Source of the DNA: Bugulina stolonifera
Taxonomy: Eukaryota > Bryozoa > Gymnolaemata > Cheilostomatida > Bugulidae
NCBI GenBank assembly: GCA_935421135.1
Contig: OW285190.1
Span: 7,202,501 to 7,266,500, forward strand
Direction: 5' to 3'
Length of the DNA stretch: 64,000 nucleotides
This document shows positions 1-14,400 of the stretch, one piece after another. Position 1 is the first letter of the stretch. Every line of letters begins with the position of its first letter. A program made the position numbers and the translations under genes. The notes under the pieces were generated by a model. That model saw nothing but the letters and a program-made list of their open reading frames with translations. It was not told where the DNA came from and did not search any database.

Positions 1-61
1 AGTAAGTAGCATCAATAAAATTTAATGCTACTTAATCTAATACTAATTAATGCTACATCAA

Positions 62-172
62 TAAATTAAAACTAAGAGTAATTAAAAATAATTCATAATA
101 AGATGAGTAGGCCTATAATAATTATACTCATCTTATTATGAATTATTTTTAATTACTCTTAGTTTTAATTTA
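62..172. repeat. Perfect 48-bp inverted repeat (hairpin)
   Basis: The left arm (62-109) and right arm (125-172) are exact reverse complements over 48 bp around a 15-bp spacer (110-124) containing TAGGCCTA-like sequence. The arms are AT-rich. This is the first of three hairpins in the first 500 bp. Such pieces are often MITE or foldback remnants, but I see no clear target duplication. Confidence 0.9.
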
Positions 173-180
173 AAATTTAT

Positions 181-267
181 TAAATATTCATTGTATATAA
201 CAACATAATTATAGCAAGGAGTACTCCTTGCTATAATTATATTATTATAATATACAATGAATATTTA
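181..267. repeat. Imperfect palindrome centred on GTAC
   Basis: Sequence reads outward symmetrically from a GTAC at 221-224 (core AGCAAGGAGTACTCCTTGCT), with arms of about 42 bp and a few mismatches. It starts 8 bp after the previous hairpin. Confidence 0.8.
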
Positions 268-400
268 TAGTAATAATATAATTATAATAATACTAATTAA
301 TTACTAATCCTGTTATATTAATTAACACTCATACTTTTTTCCTTGTTTTTACTAACACTCAGACAAAGACTTATTAAATTATCATCTGATCATCTGAAAT

Positions 401-501
401 AATTACAATTTATTATAGTATTGTAGGCCTATAATAATTATAATAATCATAATGTTAATGTATTGCATGATTATCATGCAGTACTATAATAAACTGTAAT
501 T
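401..501. repeat. Inverted repeat, 20-bp arms
   Basis: Arms 401-420 and 482-501 are reverse complements with one mismatch, around an AT-rich 61-bp spacer. This is the third hairpin of the cluster. Confidence 0.75.
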
Positions 502-509
502 CTTTCATA

Positions 510-2449
510 TTCATATTGATATCTTTATTTTATAATTTAATAAAATTAATATAAATGCTATAAGATAAGTATAGCAAATCAGAGGTAAATCAGAGGTAAA
601 GTAAAGTATAAAATTAAAAATAAAATAAAAAGTAATAATTTTAAATTTAATAAATTTCAATTTGTCTAAAAATGTTCACATTGCTTACCAATTTTGAGCC
701 ATCATCATGTGTCTGGAACCAAATGGAACAAAACTATATAATCTGCTGAGCATTTTGTCTGGTAAAGTTGCACAGAATTGGATAGAAGAAAATGAGTCCA
801 ACAGCAATTGACTCCAGAAAGACTATTGATTTGAGTAAACCAGAGTTTAGCATTTGCCGGAAATGCCGGTTGCACAGTAGGAACCGCTAGAAAAATAGAA
901 TAGCCAATGTTTATGATTTAAAATAGAATATGCTATGCATAGCAATCCCCCCCTAACAAAGTCCACAGAACGGGCTAAGATCTGCAAAGCGCGCAGGCTT
1001 CAAGCACAACATTGAGATTGAAGTTTTTGAAGTACGATCAAAGAGGTACAATACCGTTCCCTGCATAGATAGGCCAAAAGCTAGGTTACAAACCGATAAA
1101 ATATTGTCTTTTTTTGTAAAGGTAGGTCGATCTAACACGGCACGACAAAATATCTGAACTTGGCCGTTATATTCTTATCCATTCAATGCTATGGTCAAAG
1201 GTAGTGGACTATCGTGGTTGTTTGTTGCCCTCCTCATGCTGCCAAAATCACTGTGAGTCCTAGCAGATTTGCAAATCTTGCCTTGATCAAGCTCTTAGTC
1301 TTAGGCCCCAGGTTAGGAGAAAAGAAGAACTATCAGAGTTGCAGGTCTTTTTTTTAGTCGCTATGATCTCACCAGTGCGGAGCTCCAGAGCAGAGTTCTG
1401 ACTTTTTATTAGAAAGCTCAGCTGTGAGAAACTCTAACTTGTTAGTGTGACAGGCAACAGAATTGTCTGGTGTTAATGTCATGTGTTCCTTTCGTTAGAT
1501 CGAGTGTAGATATAAGATTTGACAACAGATTCATGCTCCAAGATCAAGATGGTGTGGAAAAGAGATATTTTATTAGATAAGATTCAATTCTTCAAGTCTC
1601 AGTCTGCCTAATCTAAGAATTTTGTTCAATGAGTCGAGATTTAGTTGTTTTTATAGTTTTAGTTTTTCAAGCTTTTTTTTTAGATATCACCAGACTGTAT
1701 TGACTTACTTTGGATACTGATGCTTGCTAAATCTGCCTGGTTTTGCAGGATCAGAGGATACTACCTCACTTTGAGCGTGTACCAAGTCTAATGCACTCCA
1801 ACGAAACTTCAAACTCAACTGCTGTACACGGCCGTCGCCACTCCAGTTCACTCAATCCAAATTGATGTTTTTGCTGAATCTCGCTCGTTTTAACTAGAAA
1901 TAATAATAGGCAAGTGAGTAGTCCAGTGACTAATCAAGATGGTCACAGTCATGGCACAGCCAATTGCTAGCTGGGGCATTAAAAGTTAAAGTAGTTTCCA
2001 TGTGCTGTAGAGTCAGAGCGGCGGAACCTCTGATCGTAGACACCACACAAGACAAGACTTTCAAATCATAGTTGATGCTCTAGTGGGGTGTCTACGACCA
2101 CAAAATTTTCATATTGCCTACACATGTAGACACAGTAAATAAAGTGGCTACAGTTATATACTAAAAACTCAAGTTTACTTCACATAGTGGTCATGATGTC
2201 AATTTCAAACCTAGCTAGCTTCAGGTTCTGAAGTTAAGTTTTAGTTGTTGAAGAATTGTTCAATATTTCAAATGTGACAGTCTTTGAACATAGCCAAGCC
2301 AATTCAAGCTACAAGCTTTTGATGGCAACATATTAAAGTCATAGTTCCTTTCAAAGAGCCAATAAAACTGTGGCATCTCTGGTTACATGCCCTCTCTCAA
2401 ACAGTAATAATAGGCGTATGTTGTATTTTAGATTTACACAAGTTTCATC
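510..2449. other. Upstream region without a recognised gene
   Basis: I recognise no coding exon on either strand. The stretch leads up to the first exon of the DIPK2A-like gene at 2450 and should hold its promoter and 5' UTR. No TATA box or other element stands out enough to call. Confidence 0.4.
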
Positions 2450-5400
2450 ATGCAGGCTGGTCACAAGGAACCTTGCATCTCACAAATTAGATCTTCACTC
2501 TATCAGCTGAGACTTCGTTTTCGAAACATGCCAGTACACAACAGAGGAATTATTCTCGCTTTGTGTATATTTGGATGCTTTCTAATTTCTAAACTACTAG
2601 TGTACACATTTATCACAGATATAAGTTACCACACAGGTGAGGGGTCATAATGTTTTAAATTATTTTACCAAATGAAAAAGTTTTCTTTTACCCAGTTGTC
2701 ATTATCATGCAGTATGATATCTAAGTTTGTCATTTTTTATAGATTCAACTAACTGTCCAGCTTGCTATGGGACAAGAATGTGTAAAAGAATACATGAAAC
2801 TAGTGTTCATGGGTGAGTTTTACTTCTACATCAGCTAGTCCTATTCTCTTATTTTACTTTATTGGTTTGCAGGGTTTTTATTGTAATGCATTTCTATTGC
2901 CTCACAATGAAGAATTCGGACCCAGAACATCAACTGCACTGTTCAGGGACCCTGGAAGCATACAATTTGAGTTAAGTTTTGTTCTGGTCTCGTACGACTA
3001 TTTTGTCATTTAAGCAACTTTTCGTGTCACAGGGACATGCTTTTATCAACATTCTCATTTCCCCAGAATGACATCATGTACCCTAGTGTACAAAATGTAT
3101 TTATGCTATATTTTATTTTTGGTACTTTCTCTGTGACTGGAGCGTTGTTGTCAAACAGACAAAAAACATTGTATAGCAGTTTTGCTAATTTTGGTATTGA
3201 TGTTATATAATGGATATAGAATGCTATTGTAGTCTCGAAGGCTACCATCACATCAACAAACTTTTCAATGTAAAGAATATCTACTTTGGAAAGCTCAACA
3301 ATGTGGAGTTGGTGTTCAAGAAGCTGGCACACAGTGATGAACTGTCTACAGTAGATGAATATGTCTGTAGGGGTGGATTTAGTCGGTGTATGAAGCATAG
3401 TACAAGTAATAACAAGTTCTGTGTTATACCGACAAGCCAGTCGTACCATGTCAGGTAAACCTCTACATATGTTCTATCTGACTAACACATGGAGAAGGTC
3501 TTTCAAAAGGTGAAATTTGTAGATCAGTGGTTCTGTTTCAGTGGTAGCTTTTTAGTGGTGCGGTGGAATGGTAGCTATCACTGTAGCATAGTACTTTACT
3601 TCACCACTGGTAGTGTACCACTGGTAGTGTACCACTGGTAGTGTACCACTGGTAGTGTACCACTGTAGCAGTGCTCAGACTGTTGCCTGTTTATAATTTT
3701 GTGTATCTACACATTGTTCTTGTTTGCAAGTTTCTTATGTGACTCTTCATTCACGCATTAAGTTACCTACCGGCTTAACTGTTTGTAACACTATTTGTTC
3801 GCTAGCTGGTCCTGATGTGTCGAAATATGATTTAATCTGTAAATTTATACATTATTTATGAGATAAATAGTTTGGGGACGACATACTTAGTTTCCGTTTC
3901 CAAATTGTGTCTGGGAAGTGGACCACTTTTATGACTTCTAGTTGACAACTCCCTAATCAGTAGTTTTCTTATGCCAGTTATGTAGACAGTGTTGTTTATA
4001 CATGTAGCTGCAGTATACAGCATGCAATTACTGACATGTTGCCCAAGATACAAGGTCCTTTGCGTGTTGATGAAGTATTGGGACTGTCTGATGCCACTCA
4101 ATGTCCGTCTCCCAGGCTTGTCAAGCGTATGGTGCATAGGTTAGTAGTGTTTATATTTGTTAGATAATGGGAATTTGTTAGGTAATGGAAATTTGCACCC
4201 CTAATGTGAAAAGTACTATTACTACTACATTTGATAACAACTAGTCACTTGTAATGGCAGTCTCCTGAAGATTGTGAGGTTTTTTCTAGATACCAGGAAA
4301 GAAGTGATATTGTGGATGAGCATGGTTTATCTGCAGATGAAAAGTTTAGGTTACTCTACACATTAGCTGTCAATCCCGAGCCAATTATTTTGCAGGTAGG
4401 CCCTATGGACTATAGAATTATTTTATTGCAAGCATATGTCATTATTATTCTAACCTTCTGCCAACATTATGCATTAGATTCCCTCACTACCATCACTCTC
4501 AGAGAGGGTCATTTCTACTTTATACTAAAAATTTCTACAATCTATTGAGGAGGTAACTCCAAAATATTTTGTCACAGTTTGTAAAACTATGCTTTTAGGT
4601 TTGTATATGTACAGATTATGTAATTATTTATAATACTAGTACTAGTCATGCGAACCTATATTGTCGTCCTTGGCATGTTGATTAAGAGTCATAATTACTA
4701 CCCAGTTTTTGGTTACAAAATTGATATTTCCATTCCCCTGTTACTTGGTCCTGTAAATTTAGATGTTTCCTCACGGAGAGAAGTGGCCATTCCCAGCTTA
4801 CATTGGAGCCTGTGGTAGAATGATAGCCGAAGACAATGCCGGGGTTCCTCTGCGTGATTATTTCAACTCTGATTGGAAGACCAGGGTAACCTATTCTATC
4901 ATCCTCCCTACACGCTATCGTTAGTGACACCATTATGCCATTATTTTGATGTCCATTACCATCCTGCTAGTGCATACATGCACAGTGGTTGCAGTCACTA
5001 TTTTATCAGTTCATTTTATAGATACTTTCTAACTAGTATTTCAAAAGCCAACTCTGGGTGAAAAATTAAACTGTAATTAAATACATCCTCAACTTGTGCT
5101 TACGCATACCCCAGCTAGTTTGGTCTTAGGCCTGATCCGAGGTTAATATGTCATACCTTATATAGAATCTACTAATATTGTTGTCTCTAACGTAGGTTAA
5201 GCTTAGCCTGAGTCTCCTGAATATAGCTGATCAACTGACGGATAACTCGGCAGGCTTCAAACTCTACTTCTCAGATATTTCTCTTGATAACTATGCAGTT
5301 GATAAGAACACACTGGAAGTGACAATATCTGATGCTGAGAATGTGGTCATTGTTGACGAGCAACACCTGACCCAAGGTGGGTGTGGTTATACTGGGTCTA

Positions 5401-8400
5401 TGTATCGCTAACGCATGTGATGCTGATTGCCTGTTTAGCATGCATATACATGTAGTTAGCTGGCATTGTTGACAATTGGAAATTTCCAGGCCCAACGAAA
5501 TGGATATAATGTGATAATTAATATTAATACCTACCACACACAGTTGCTAAAGCTCTACCCGTTCAACCATACAACCAAGCATGAACACTGTACATGTGTA
5601 TATAACGTGTTTAAGATATTTTAACCTTAGGGACATGAAATTGCCTAAAATTTTATCTGTATACTTGTCATAGTCGCGACTTTTAGAGTTTGTCTTGTCA
5701 ACGTTGTCGAAGTTGTAGAAGTTTTGCCTACAATATGCTTTTACTGTTTTGTTACACTCTTGCCAAATTGTTACAGCCATCATTGTTTATGATGTTTTAG
5801 TAAAGCCAAAGGGTTACAATGTAGCTCACCATAGCTTGTATGACGAGTGTGAGGGTGGTAGCAGCAGCTGCCTCACTGTTGATGTAGTTACTCTCTGTTC
5901 TACTACTAAATCGGACTTCAACTACTATGCCTTGTGTAAGAGTCTCCTCTCCAGCACGTCTAGCCACGACTTGGGTGAGTATGGCTCACATACAATTCTG
6001 GTTGCAGCTAGTGGTCTTTTAAGACTTCCTACCTCGCTGGTTGATTGTAGAACAGTCATTACAGGACTGGTGTGTTGGCCAGTAGTTTTGCTGATAAACA
6101 GTACACATTAGCTATCTATAGGTATTTTAGCAGATAACTCTGGTATAAAATGGGTATTTAAACCATTTTATTTTCTCGCAGCAGCAATCAACATCAATAA
6201 TAGGCCTATATTATAGGCTATACATTCACATTTTTAACAGGCAATCTCGGTTCGTTCCGGCTCACGACACCCACAGCAAAAATGTCAGCGGTAGAAAAAT
6301 ATTTTTATAATTTTAACCCTGCTCACTGACAGAAACACCTGTGTAAAAGAGCTTTCATATTTTGATACACTGGTGTTCACTCTGGATGTCTTTGATGTGT
6401 TGCCTTTCAAAAGGATGTTATCTAAACAAACATCCCATAGATAGGCCTATTATTTTCTTTTTGATTTATCAGATTCAGCTCGCTGAATAGCTTTTGTTGA
6501 TGTTGAGAATACTCCAGAACCGTTATTTATTTTACTGACCGTTTCACTGGAGTTGTTATATAGCCTACTCGTCACAATCAACACTAGGCCACTAGGATGA
6601 AATCGCAAAAAAATTAAAAATTGACTAGGGAAAACTCAAAGGAATTCATCGAAAACTCGGTTGTTGCACCATTACCTAACTGTGCAACACTGGTTTTTCC
6701 ATTTCTCTGGAATTTTGCTAAGCTAATACAAGAGTTGGCCAACGGCCTTTGCAGTGATTTTTTTGCACTTCTGCCCATATCATAATATGATATATCTGCT
6801 CATATCATCGGAACAGACTCACAAAGAGAAGGGGGTCTTGCCATCTCTCTGCATTATCTAATATACTGATACTAATTGGTGTCATATACATACATATATA
6901 CGATGACTGTCCAATAATTGCAGTAAATGACGCATGGATCTGTTCTATATAAGTCCGAGTATCTTTTTAAGCAGAGAATGATTGCCTGGATATAATAAAT
7001 GAAGGCTACAAAGGAAAAAACAGGTGTTGTCACATTTTAGGAAAGCGGAGAACTAATAGCAACACGCAATAAGTCATTTCTGATGTCAATAATATGATAC
7101 TCGGTGATCATTTAAACTCAGTTTGGACACCCTTATGTGCATATGGACTGACTTTTTCAAGTGTTTATGAGCATCCACCTGTACGGACATACCCTCTTTT
7201 TCCAATTTGCATCGCAAACTGTGATGTAATATTGTCTATTTTCGCTATAATCGCTTTATTTCAAGAATAGTGTAAGTAAGATAAACCCAACATACATAAA
7301 ACCATAATATATGCATAGCTACAAGTTTATTATGATATATTACAGATATAATATCTAGTATGTGCAATGAAATATAGGTCACTTAACAAACAAACTTTGT
7401 AAATCTCATCTAATCCTCGCCATCAACAGCATTGTCGGCATAAACAAAAGTGTCATGATATTGCTGGTTTTCAACAGCCTAAAACCCTTTTAAAACTTGA
7501 AGATCATTATACTCAGCTCGGCTCAGTGGCTCAGTGTATACCTGTCTAGGCACCCAAGGCAAAGTTGGTCGGCGTTGTTTAGCAATGGTTATTGACTCAT
7601 ACAAGCCATGCCAGGAGTTCTTATGCTGAACTATACTTGACTTGCATTTCTACTTGACCTGACTTGAAGCAGCACTGACTTGACTTTGACTTGACTTGCC
7701 TCCAAATTATAGAAATGACTTGACTTGTTGTCTTGGACCCCGACTTGGACCCAGCGCTGGCAATTACAAATATTCAGCATGACTCAGTACAATAGGCCGC
7801 CATGTTTGAGAGGGAAGTTGAAAGGGCTAGAAACCATCCAATCACAATTTGTTGTGAGTAAATATGACACATTGGGCTATAAATAATCTCTTTGTTCCAT
7901 CAAACATGTTTAACACGTAACAAACCAAGTACAAAGTTTGTGTAGCATATATGTCACAGAGGGTTCTAAAGGACTAAGTAGATACGTAGTTCACTGACTG
8001 TGAGTCGCCTGTCTTGGTAGATTTTTTACGAATTAGATGGAGATTTTCACCTTCTGCTTTTTTATTATCTTCCACACCGGGCATTTTTTTAATGCTTGTT
8101 TGACCCTTTCTGAATCTATTGACCCATTCATAACTACTGTTTAAGAGAGAGCAGTACCCCCAAAGGCTTCTTGCAACAATTCTTTTTATTCATTTCCAGT
8201 CTTTGCCAAAAACTTTTTCACGTATCACTGCTTTTCAGCAGTAGTTTGCTGTTCTCTAATGTTTAGGAACTGCGCACAATTTTTGACCCAAGAGGATCAT
8301 ATTAGTCTTGAGTGTTTTTAGATCATCTTTCGCTAATGCTATGTAATGCAATTGCTACCTCCTTCATGGTCTCTCATTGCTCAGTTGAAGGAGTGACTAG

Positions 8401-11400
8401 TTTTCTTTTCCTTTGGTGTGTATGAAGGTAGCTGCGATCCTATCGGTGGTGCAGGCATGGGGTTAGTTGCCACATTACTACTAACTGTTGACACTGATGA
8501 GGAATGTCATAGGGTCAGCAGTTGCAACAGTTTTATTTTCATTTAGAAAAAGTGAAATTCTACAATTTCAAGTAATGATGGTAGGTCATTTGAAACGATA
8601 ATTTTGTTCTCCAATGAGCAATATTTGAACCTGTTGGGCAAAATCGTGGCAGTAATGCGATATATTAGGCCCACTTATTGGTGCATGCTGCATTAAGCAT
8701 GTACACCCGGTCAAGAGTTTATATGGTAACTGGCCACAACGCATTCTGTAGATGGCTATGCTGATCCTCTTTCAATGCCTGTTTCTTTCTAATGAGTGAT
8801 TTACAATATTATTATAGAGACCATGGATAGATACCATGCTGTCAATTTTTGAGCTTTGTTTTCTTGTAAGTCATTGAAGGCGCACAATTGCATATCCTGC
8901 AGTAGAACATCTGTATACAACAGATGATGCAGTTTACAAATTGTATTTTTCATCATCATGATCATAGGCAACACCGCCTTCCATATCTTCCTGAAGCTCC
9001 AAGATGAGCTCTTAGAGAATTCACTTGCCTGGCAACTACTTACATAATCGCTGTATATTAGGTGAATCGTGAGATCTGATGGTAGTACTTGCGCATCGGT
9101 TTTCTTAAATCTCTGAAAAATTAACCATTGAATACAACTAGTCTAAGACTAAATTGAAGTGTTGTTACTGTTGACTGTAATTACATCTACTCAACAAACT
9201 AGACATATTAGTACCGTCGATTTGATAACAATATTGCTCATGATCAACTGCCAAGAAGAAGATACAGAACATGTCAACTGCTGAATAAATAGCTGAGAAA
9301 TGGTGGCTAGAAATTGACAAGCTGGTACACACATGGAGCAAAACCTGGCGAAGCTGATGCACTCACAGCATCTAGAATCTAGATTCTGCAGAAGAGCTAC
9401 TACTTTTACTGCTTCTTCGTACATAATATCTGTACTATTTCTTCCTTCGAATTTCATCTGTCTAGGGACTATTCCATTTCTTTCATAATGATTTGCTAAG
9501 ACCATTAGTCGGTTTTTACCAATTCCATTAATGATAAATAATACAACGGGAGCCATTAAAAGATGTTTTTGAATTTAATCCAAACATTTCGACATTCATC
9601 CAAATATCATCATCTCTCAACAACCGGAATCAGCCAGCATGTTGGTTCTGTGGCGGAGTAGAAATGTGTGTCCCTGCACGGAGAGTCAGTCCACGCAAGG
9701 ATGAGGCCACTTATCAAGCAACCCCGTCTTAGTCTTGCGTCTGTACCTCTTGCCTAGACAGAGACGGTGATTATGTATGGGGGCCACATGCATACAGCTA
9801 GTAGTCCTGGCAGATGTTCAGGGGATACAGCCAAAGGAACTTTAGTTAGTTAGTTTATTCCTGTCTCCAACGTATGTCTGAGAAATATTTTGTCTGTTGG
9901 AGCAATAAAAATTCAAGTGAGTAAATAAACACAAAAATTTAGTTGCTAGTCAGTTACTCTGGTTAAAAATTAACTGTAAACTTTAAATACAGCATGCATG
10001 CAGTTCTGTCCCAAAGGACAAAGTACTGATCCTCACTTGGCTCTCTCATGTGGTGGCTAGCTGAGAGTTGGGTGTGGTCAACTCTTTCGTTCCCCTTCTC
10101 CTTTTACCTCGCCAACCTTCATCCTTAAAAGAGAAAAATAATCTTTCAATTCCTGAAACTGTTTACATGCAGTGCAAATCGTCAACCTTAGGACAACAAT
10201 ATTGTCTTTACATTGGTAGTTCTTAATTGTTTTAATTCAAGTTCAGTACTAGAGTCATCTATAGTTGGAGTCGCAGTTTCAATTTCCTCCGTGTCAGTCT
10301 GAGACACAACATTCCTTTTCCGAGAACTAAAAATTCTCCCATCAATCTGTTCTTTACTTGCTGAATCAATGGGTGAAAAGTCATTGCAATCATCATCAAA
10401 ATAAAACATTTCGGCAAGTCAGCTGAATCTACAAGCGACTTTGTTTTTATCACTCCGTAGTAACAGCTATAATTGCAATTATTAGGTGGCGGGCTATAAT
10501 CTCCGAACTAATGTATGTATCCCGAAACGCTCATACGTACACTAGTGATGTGATAACCAGGAAAGTTGCAGAAGTTTGTGGTATAGATAACAGAGGATTG
10601 AACGGTGGCAATACAATTTTAATGTTACACAGGTTTTATGTATTCACACGTATTTTCCTGCCTAACGATCTAGCAACAAGGAGCATGTAATTGATTGCTA
10701 CACAGATATCCCACCTTACCCTACTATGATTCCTCATTGGCGGATTCAAGGTGACTGTACGAGCAATCTTCTATGGCCTTGGTAAAGACAAATAACAGCA
10801 TGTTTGAAGAAGTTACAAGATTACATCCAATTAATATTGTCATCAACAGAGAGCATACACTACTACCTATACAGGATACATATAGAAGTAATATTGATTT
10901 CTGCCATCAATGGATATAGGGACCAATGATTAGATTAATTATATGTTGAGTTACAAATGGATACCCTGCACCACAAAAATATAAACTTGCAGTTCAAATA
11001 GCTGTTCTTGAACAATAGCTCTTCTTTCTCGAGCTGGCAAAAGAGAGGGAACACGTTTATTTGGTGTGACAACCTCGCGATTTTCAGGCTAGATATATAT
11101 TATCAGCAATGTGTCTTGTCTCAAACGCAACCTAAATGTTGCATACAGAAAACAATGTGGATAAAATAGACCGTAAAATATTTGTCAGCACAGTACATTA
11201 TCACAGGCCATTAGACACAAAAATAGAAATGTATGATACCAAATTGACATACCTAATACTTTCATCTTTCATCCGAACATCATAATTATAAAAGGAATCA
11301 TGAGTAAAATGCCAGAAGCACAGTATTGAGTATTGTAGTATTCTCACAAATGAAGAAAAACGTATTTTTTCAAACTTTCAAATATTTGAGTTATTGCAGC

Positions 11401-14400
11401 GATAAGCTTGCTAGCACATTTGTCTATCTTGCCATTCACCTAACGTGTTTATGCGATGAAGCCCCTAATCTTTTGGAAATGTCATAAAAAGAGTTGTCAC
11501 CTTGTTACCCTGAAAAATTTGAGCCAAAAGGTGACAACACACACTTGTCACCTTTTGGCTCTCAATAAACCAGACATTAATATTCATGGTTACTTAGTTT
11601 ATTATACCCACAAACAGATTGCCATAGTGAATAATCATTATTACTTTGCTAGGAGAAGACTTGTAATAAAGAAATGCCATAGCTTTATTAGTCATGTGAG
11701 GGATAGGATATAGTAAATCGTTCTTTTTGTCCTTGGTAATTCCTGGTGGTTGACTGTGCGCTCTAGAAATGAAATCTAAATTAATTCTTCCTCCTCTCTT
11801 TCGATAGGACACCTACAGTATAATGTGAAACAGTAAAATAATGTACCAGTAGTAAAGGGCACAACCATGAAGCACTGGGACAAACATTTTTAACTAACCT
11901 TTCGAAATTCTCCAGCAATTTCTTGCGACAGCTCAACACTGGGGTCTCCTTGTTCTTGATGTTGGTATAATTGTGACCCCTCCTGTCATTTTCAGTATAA
12001 AGGAGGGCATAAGTGATTTTGAGTTATTGGGTTTATCAGATAGAGAATTTTCTCAGGATTCCAAAACTGGTTTTACTTTGTTTCTACGGAAATTATAACA
12101 GTTTTTATGCCCAAAAATGTCAACTGGTGTCCAGGAAGATGCTGAAATTCAAAATTCAAGTAAATCACTTTCAAAGTTGTAGTAATGCTAAAATCATATC
12201 CGCAATTGTTTACATCCCAAAGTTCCATAGCAACCACATAGTAGTTTTATATCGATCGCTATGAAATTTTCACCACTTAGCTTATGAAATGTGCCGATTT
12301 CAAAAATCATAAAATAAAACCTGTTACACGTAAATTAAAAGGTCACGACAGGTTTCAGAAAGGTCAAAGGTCGCCGAAAAATCTCCTTCCATTCTATCAT
12401 AAGAGCATGGAAAATCCATGTATCAGTCAGCTTGGTTGCATATGTTTTAATTGTATATATGACCTCTGCTATTAAACACAGTCTAGCATAGAAGTGGTTC
12501 ATAGGGTCAAGGCCATTTAGCGTACATACCTTGAGATACGATATCAGAGAGAAAAGTTTAAAATATATTATTAAGCAAAATGTACTGAAGTAGAGTTTGT
12601 TGGAGCCTAAAAATGGTATCAAATTCATGTAAATGTTACAAAGTAAAACATCATCTTTTTCTCCCACGCTTTCCCGGTCGTGAAGCGCTTGGTTTAGGTC
12701 CCGGTTCCTCGACTTCTTCTTGCACTATAATATCGAACAGATTTATCATTTCAGAATAACATCATCACAATCTACATGTACATGCGATATGCAGCGGAAT
12801 TGGAGAGCATGAATATAATTATTAGTTATCATTAGTTTGCTAGTAACATACCTGGTGGTAACGGCTGAGGACAAACCAAACTCTTTTTGCTGTCATCGCA
12901 GAATTGGCGGATCTCGTTATATAGGTACAACTGCCTTTCAAATGGCAGGCCAGGTGGGGCTATCGGCGGTGGTATATCCTCGACTGTATCATTACCAACA
13001 GCCCTGAGAGTTATTACTTTTGCTGTAGGTCTATCATGACGTTCTTTTACGGTGACACACCCTGCAAATAAACGCGCTGTTTGCTAACCCACAAGACATA
13101 ATACATGTAGCACAACTCATAAGAATAGTATTTTTTTTCAGCAGACGTTGCTTGAGGTATTGCCATTTTTTGCCGCTGAGAAAATAAATTGGTGGTACGA
13201 CTTTATTCCAGCAATTCTCTTGTTGCTTGGAGAAAGAAATCCTGACCTCTGTGTGTACCGCTCTCCCTCGGGTGAGTTGCCGGCGTTTCTCGGGGATTTC
13301 ACTGGGGTTTTGGGGGCCCTCCCCGCGTGTTCGCTGGTGGTTGGCGACATTAATGTAGACCTCAATCCTTTAAATAGCTCATTTTTAAGCCATGGTACTC
13401 AAAATTATTTGAAAATTTTAAATAATTATGAATTTTATAATACAATTCTGAGCCCCACTCGATATGGAAATCGCAAAGACAGCCTACTTGACCACTTATT
13501 AATTAACAGGTTGAAAACCAGCACAAGAACGTGCACAGTTGATTATCTGCTGGCTGATCATCAGCCGTGCATAGGCTCATTTCAAATTAGCAACAGACTA
13601 TCAACTCTGCAAGCATCCGTTAGCTTGGTAACAAACTATGAACTTTTGAAAGAAAATATTGAGAGTCAATGCTGGAACGAACTTATAGACCCCACCAGTG
13701 CTACTAATTCAACGGACAAGTTTTTGTTGACTTTCGGTGAACTAATAGCTAAATCTAGCTTAGAGGTCAAAAACAAGCCTCGTAAACAAAATTTTAAACA
13801 ACCATGGATGACCCAAAAATTACATGCCTTGGTAAGAAAACGCAAAGCTCTTCACAAGTTATCCAAATCAGAGCCCTTCAATGATAACGTTCAAATTAAA
13901 TATAAGAAATTTAGAAACTATGTTTCAAATGTGATAAAATCTGCAAAAAAGGAACATTTTTCAACTAAGTTTAAAGCCTGCAAGGATAACAAATCTGAGA
14001 AGTGGAAATTCATCAAATCTCTAATTACCAAAAAGAATGTTGACGATGGACCATCTTTTATAACTCTTGGGGAAGATGAAATTTCAGACCCCACCGAAAT
14101 TTGTGAGAAATTCAATGAATTTTTTGTAAATGTTGGTGAAGAGCTTGCTCGTAGTCTTCCATCTTCTACTCAGAACTTTCAAGACTATTTCACTGGGCTG
14201 CCCGAAAATCGCTTTTTCCGTTTCCACGAAACTGATCCAAATGAGATTTTAACGATCATCAATGATCTGAAACTGAAAAAAGCAGCGGGATATGACCATA
14301 TTAGCTCCAGAGCTATAAAAGACAACATTATAACCTTGTTACCGGCTCTGGTCGACATAATCAATTTGATAATTCATAACTGTGAATTTCCTGACAGCCT

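Noticed and set aside
2813..3013. 66-codon frame between DIPK2A-like exons 2 and 3
   Set aside because: Exon 2 joins exon 3 at 3233 in phase with the expected motif; this stretch is intron.
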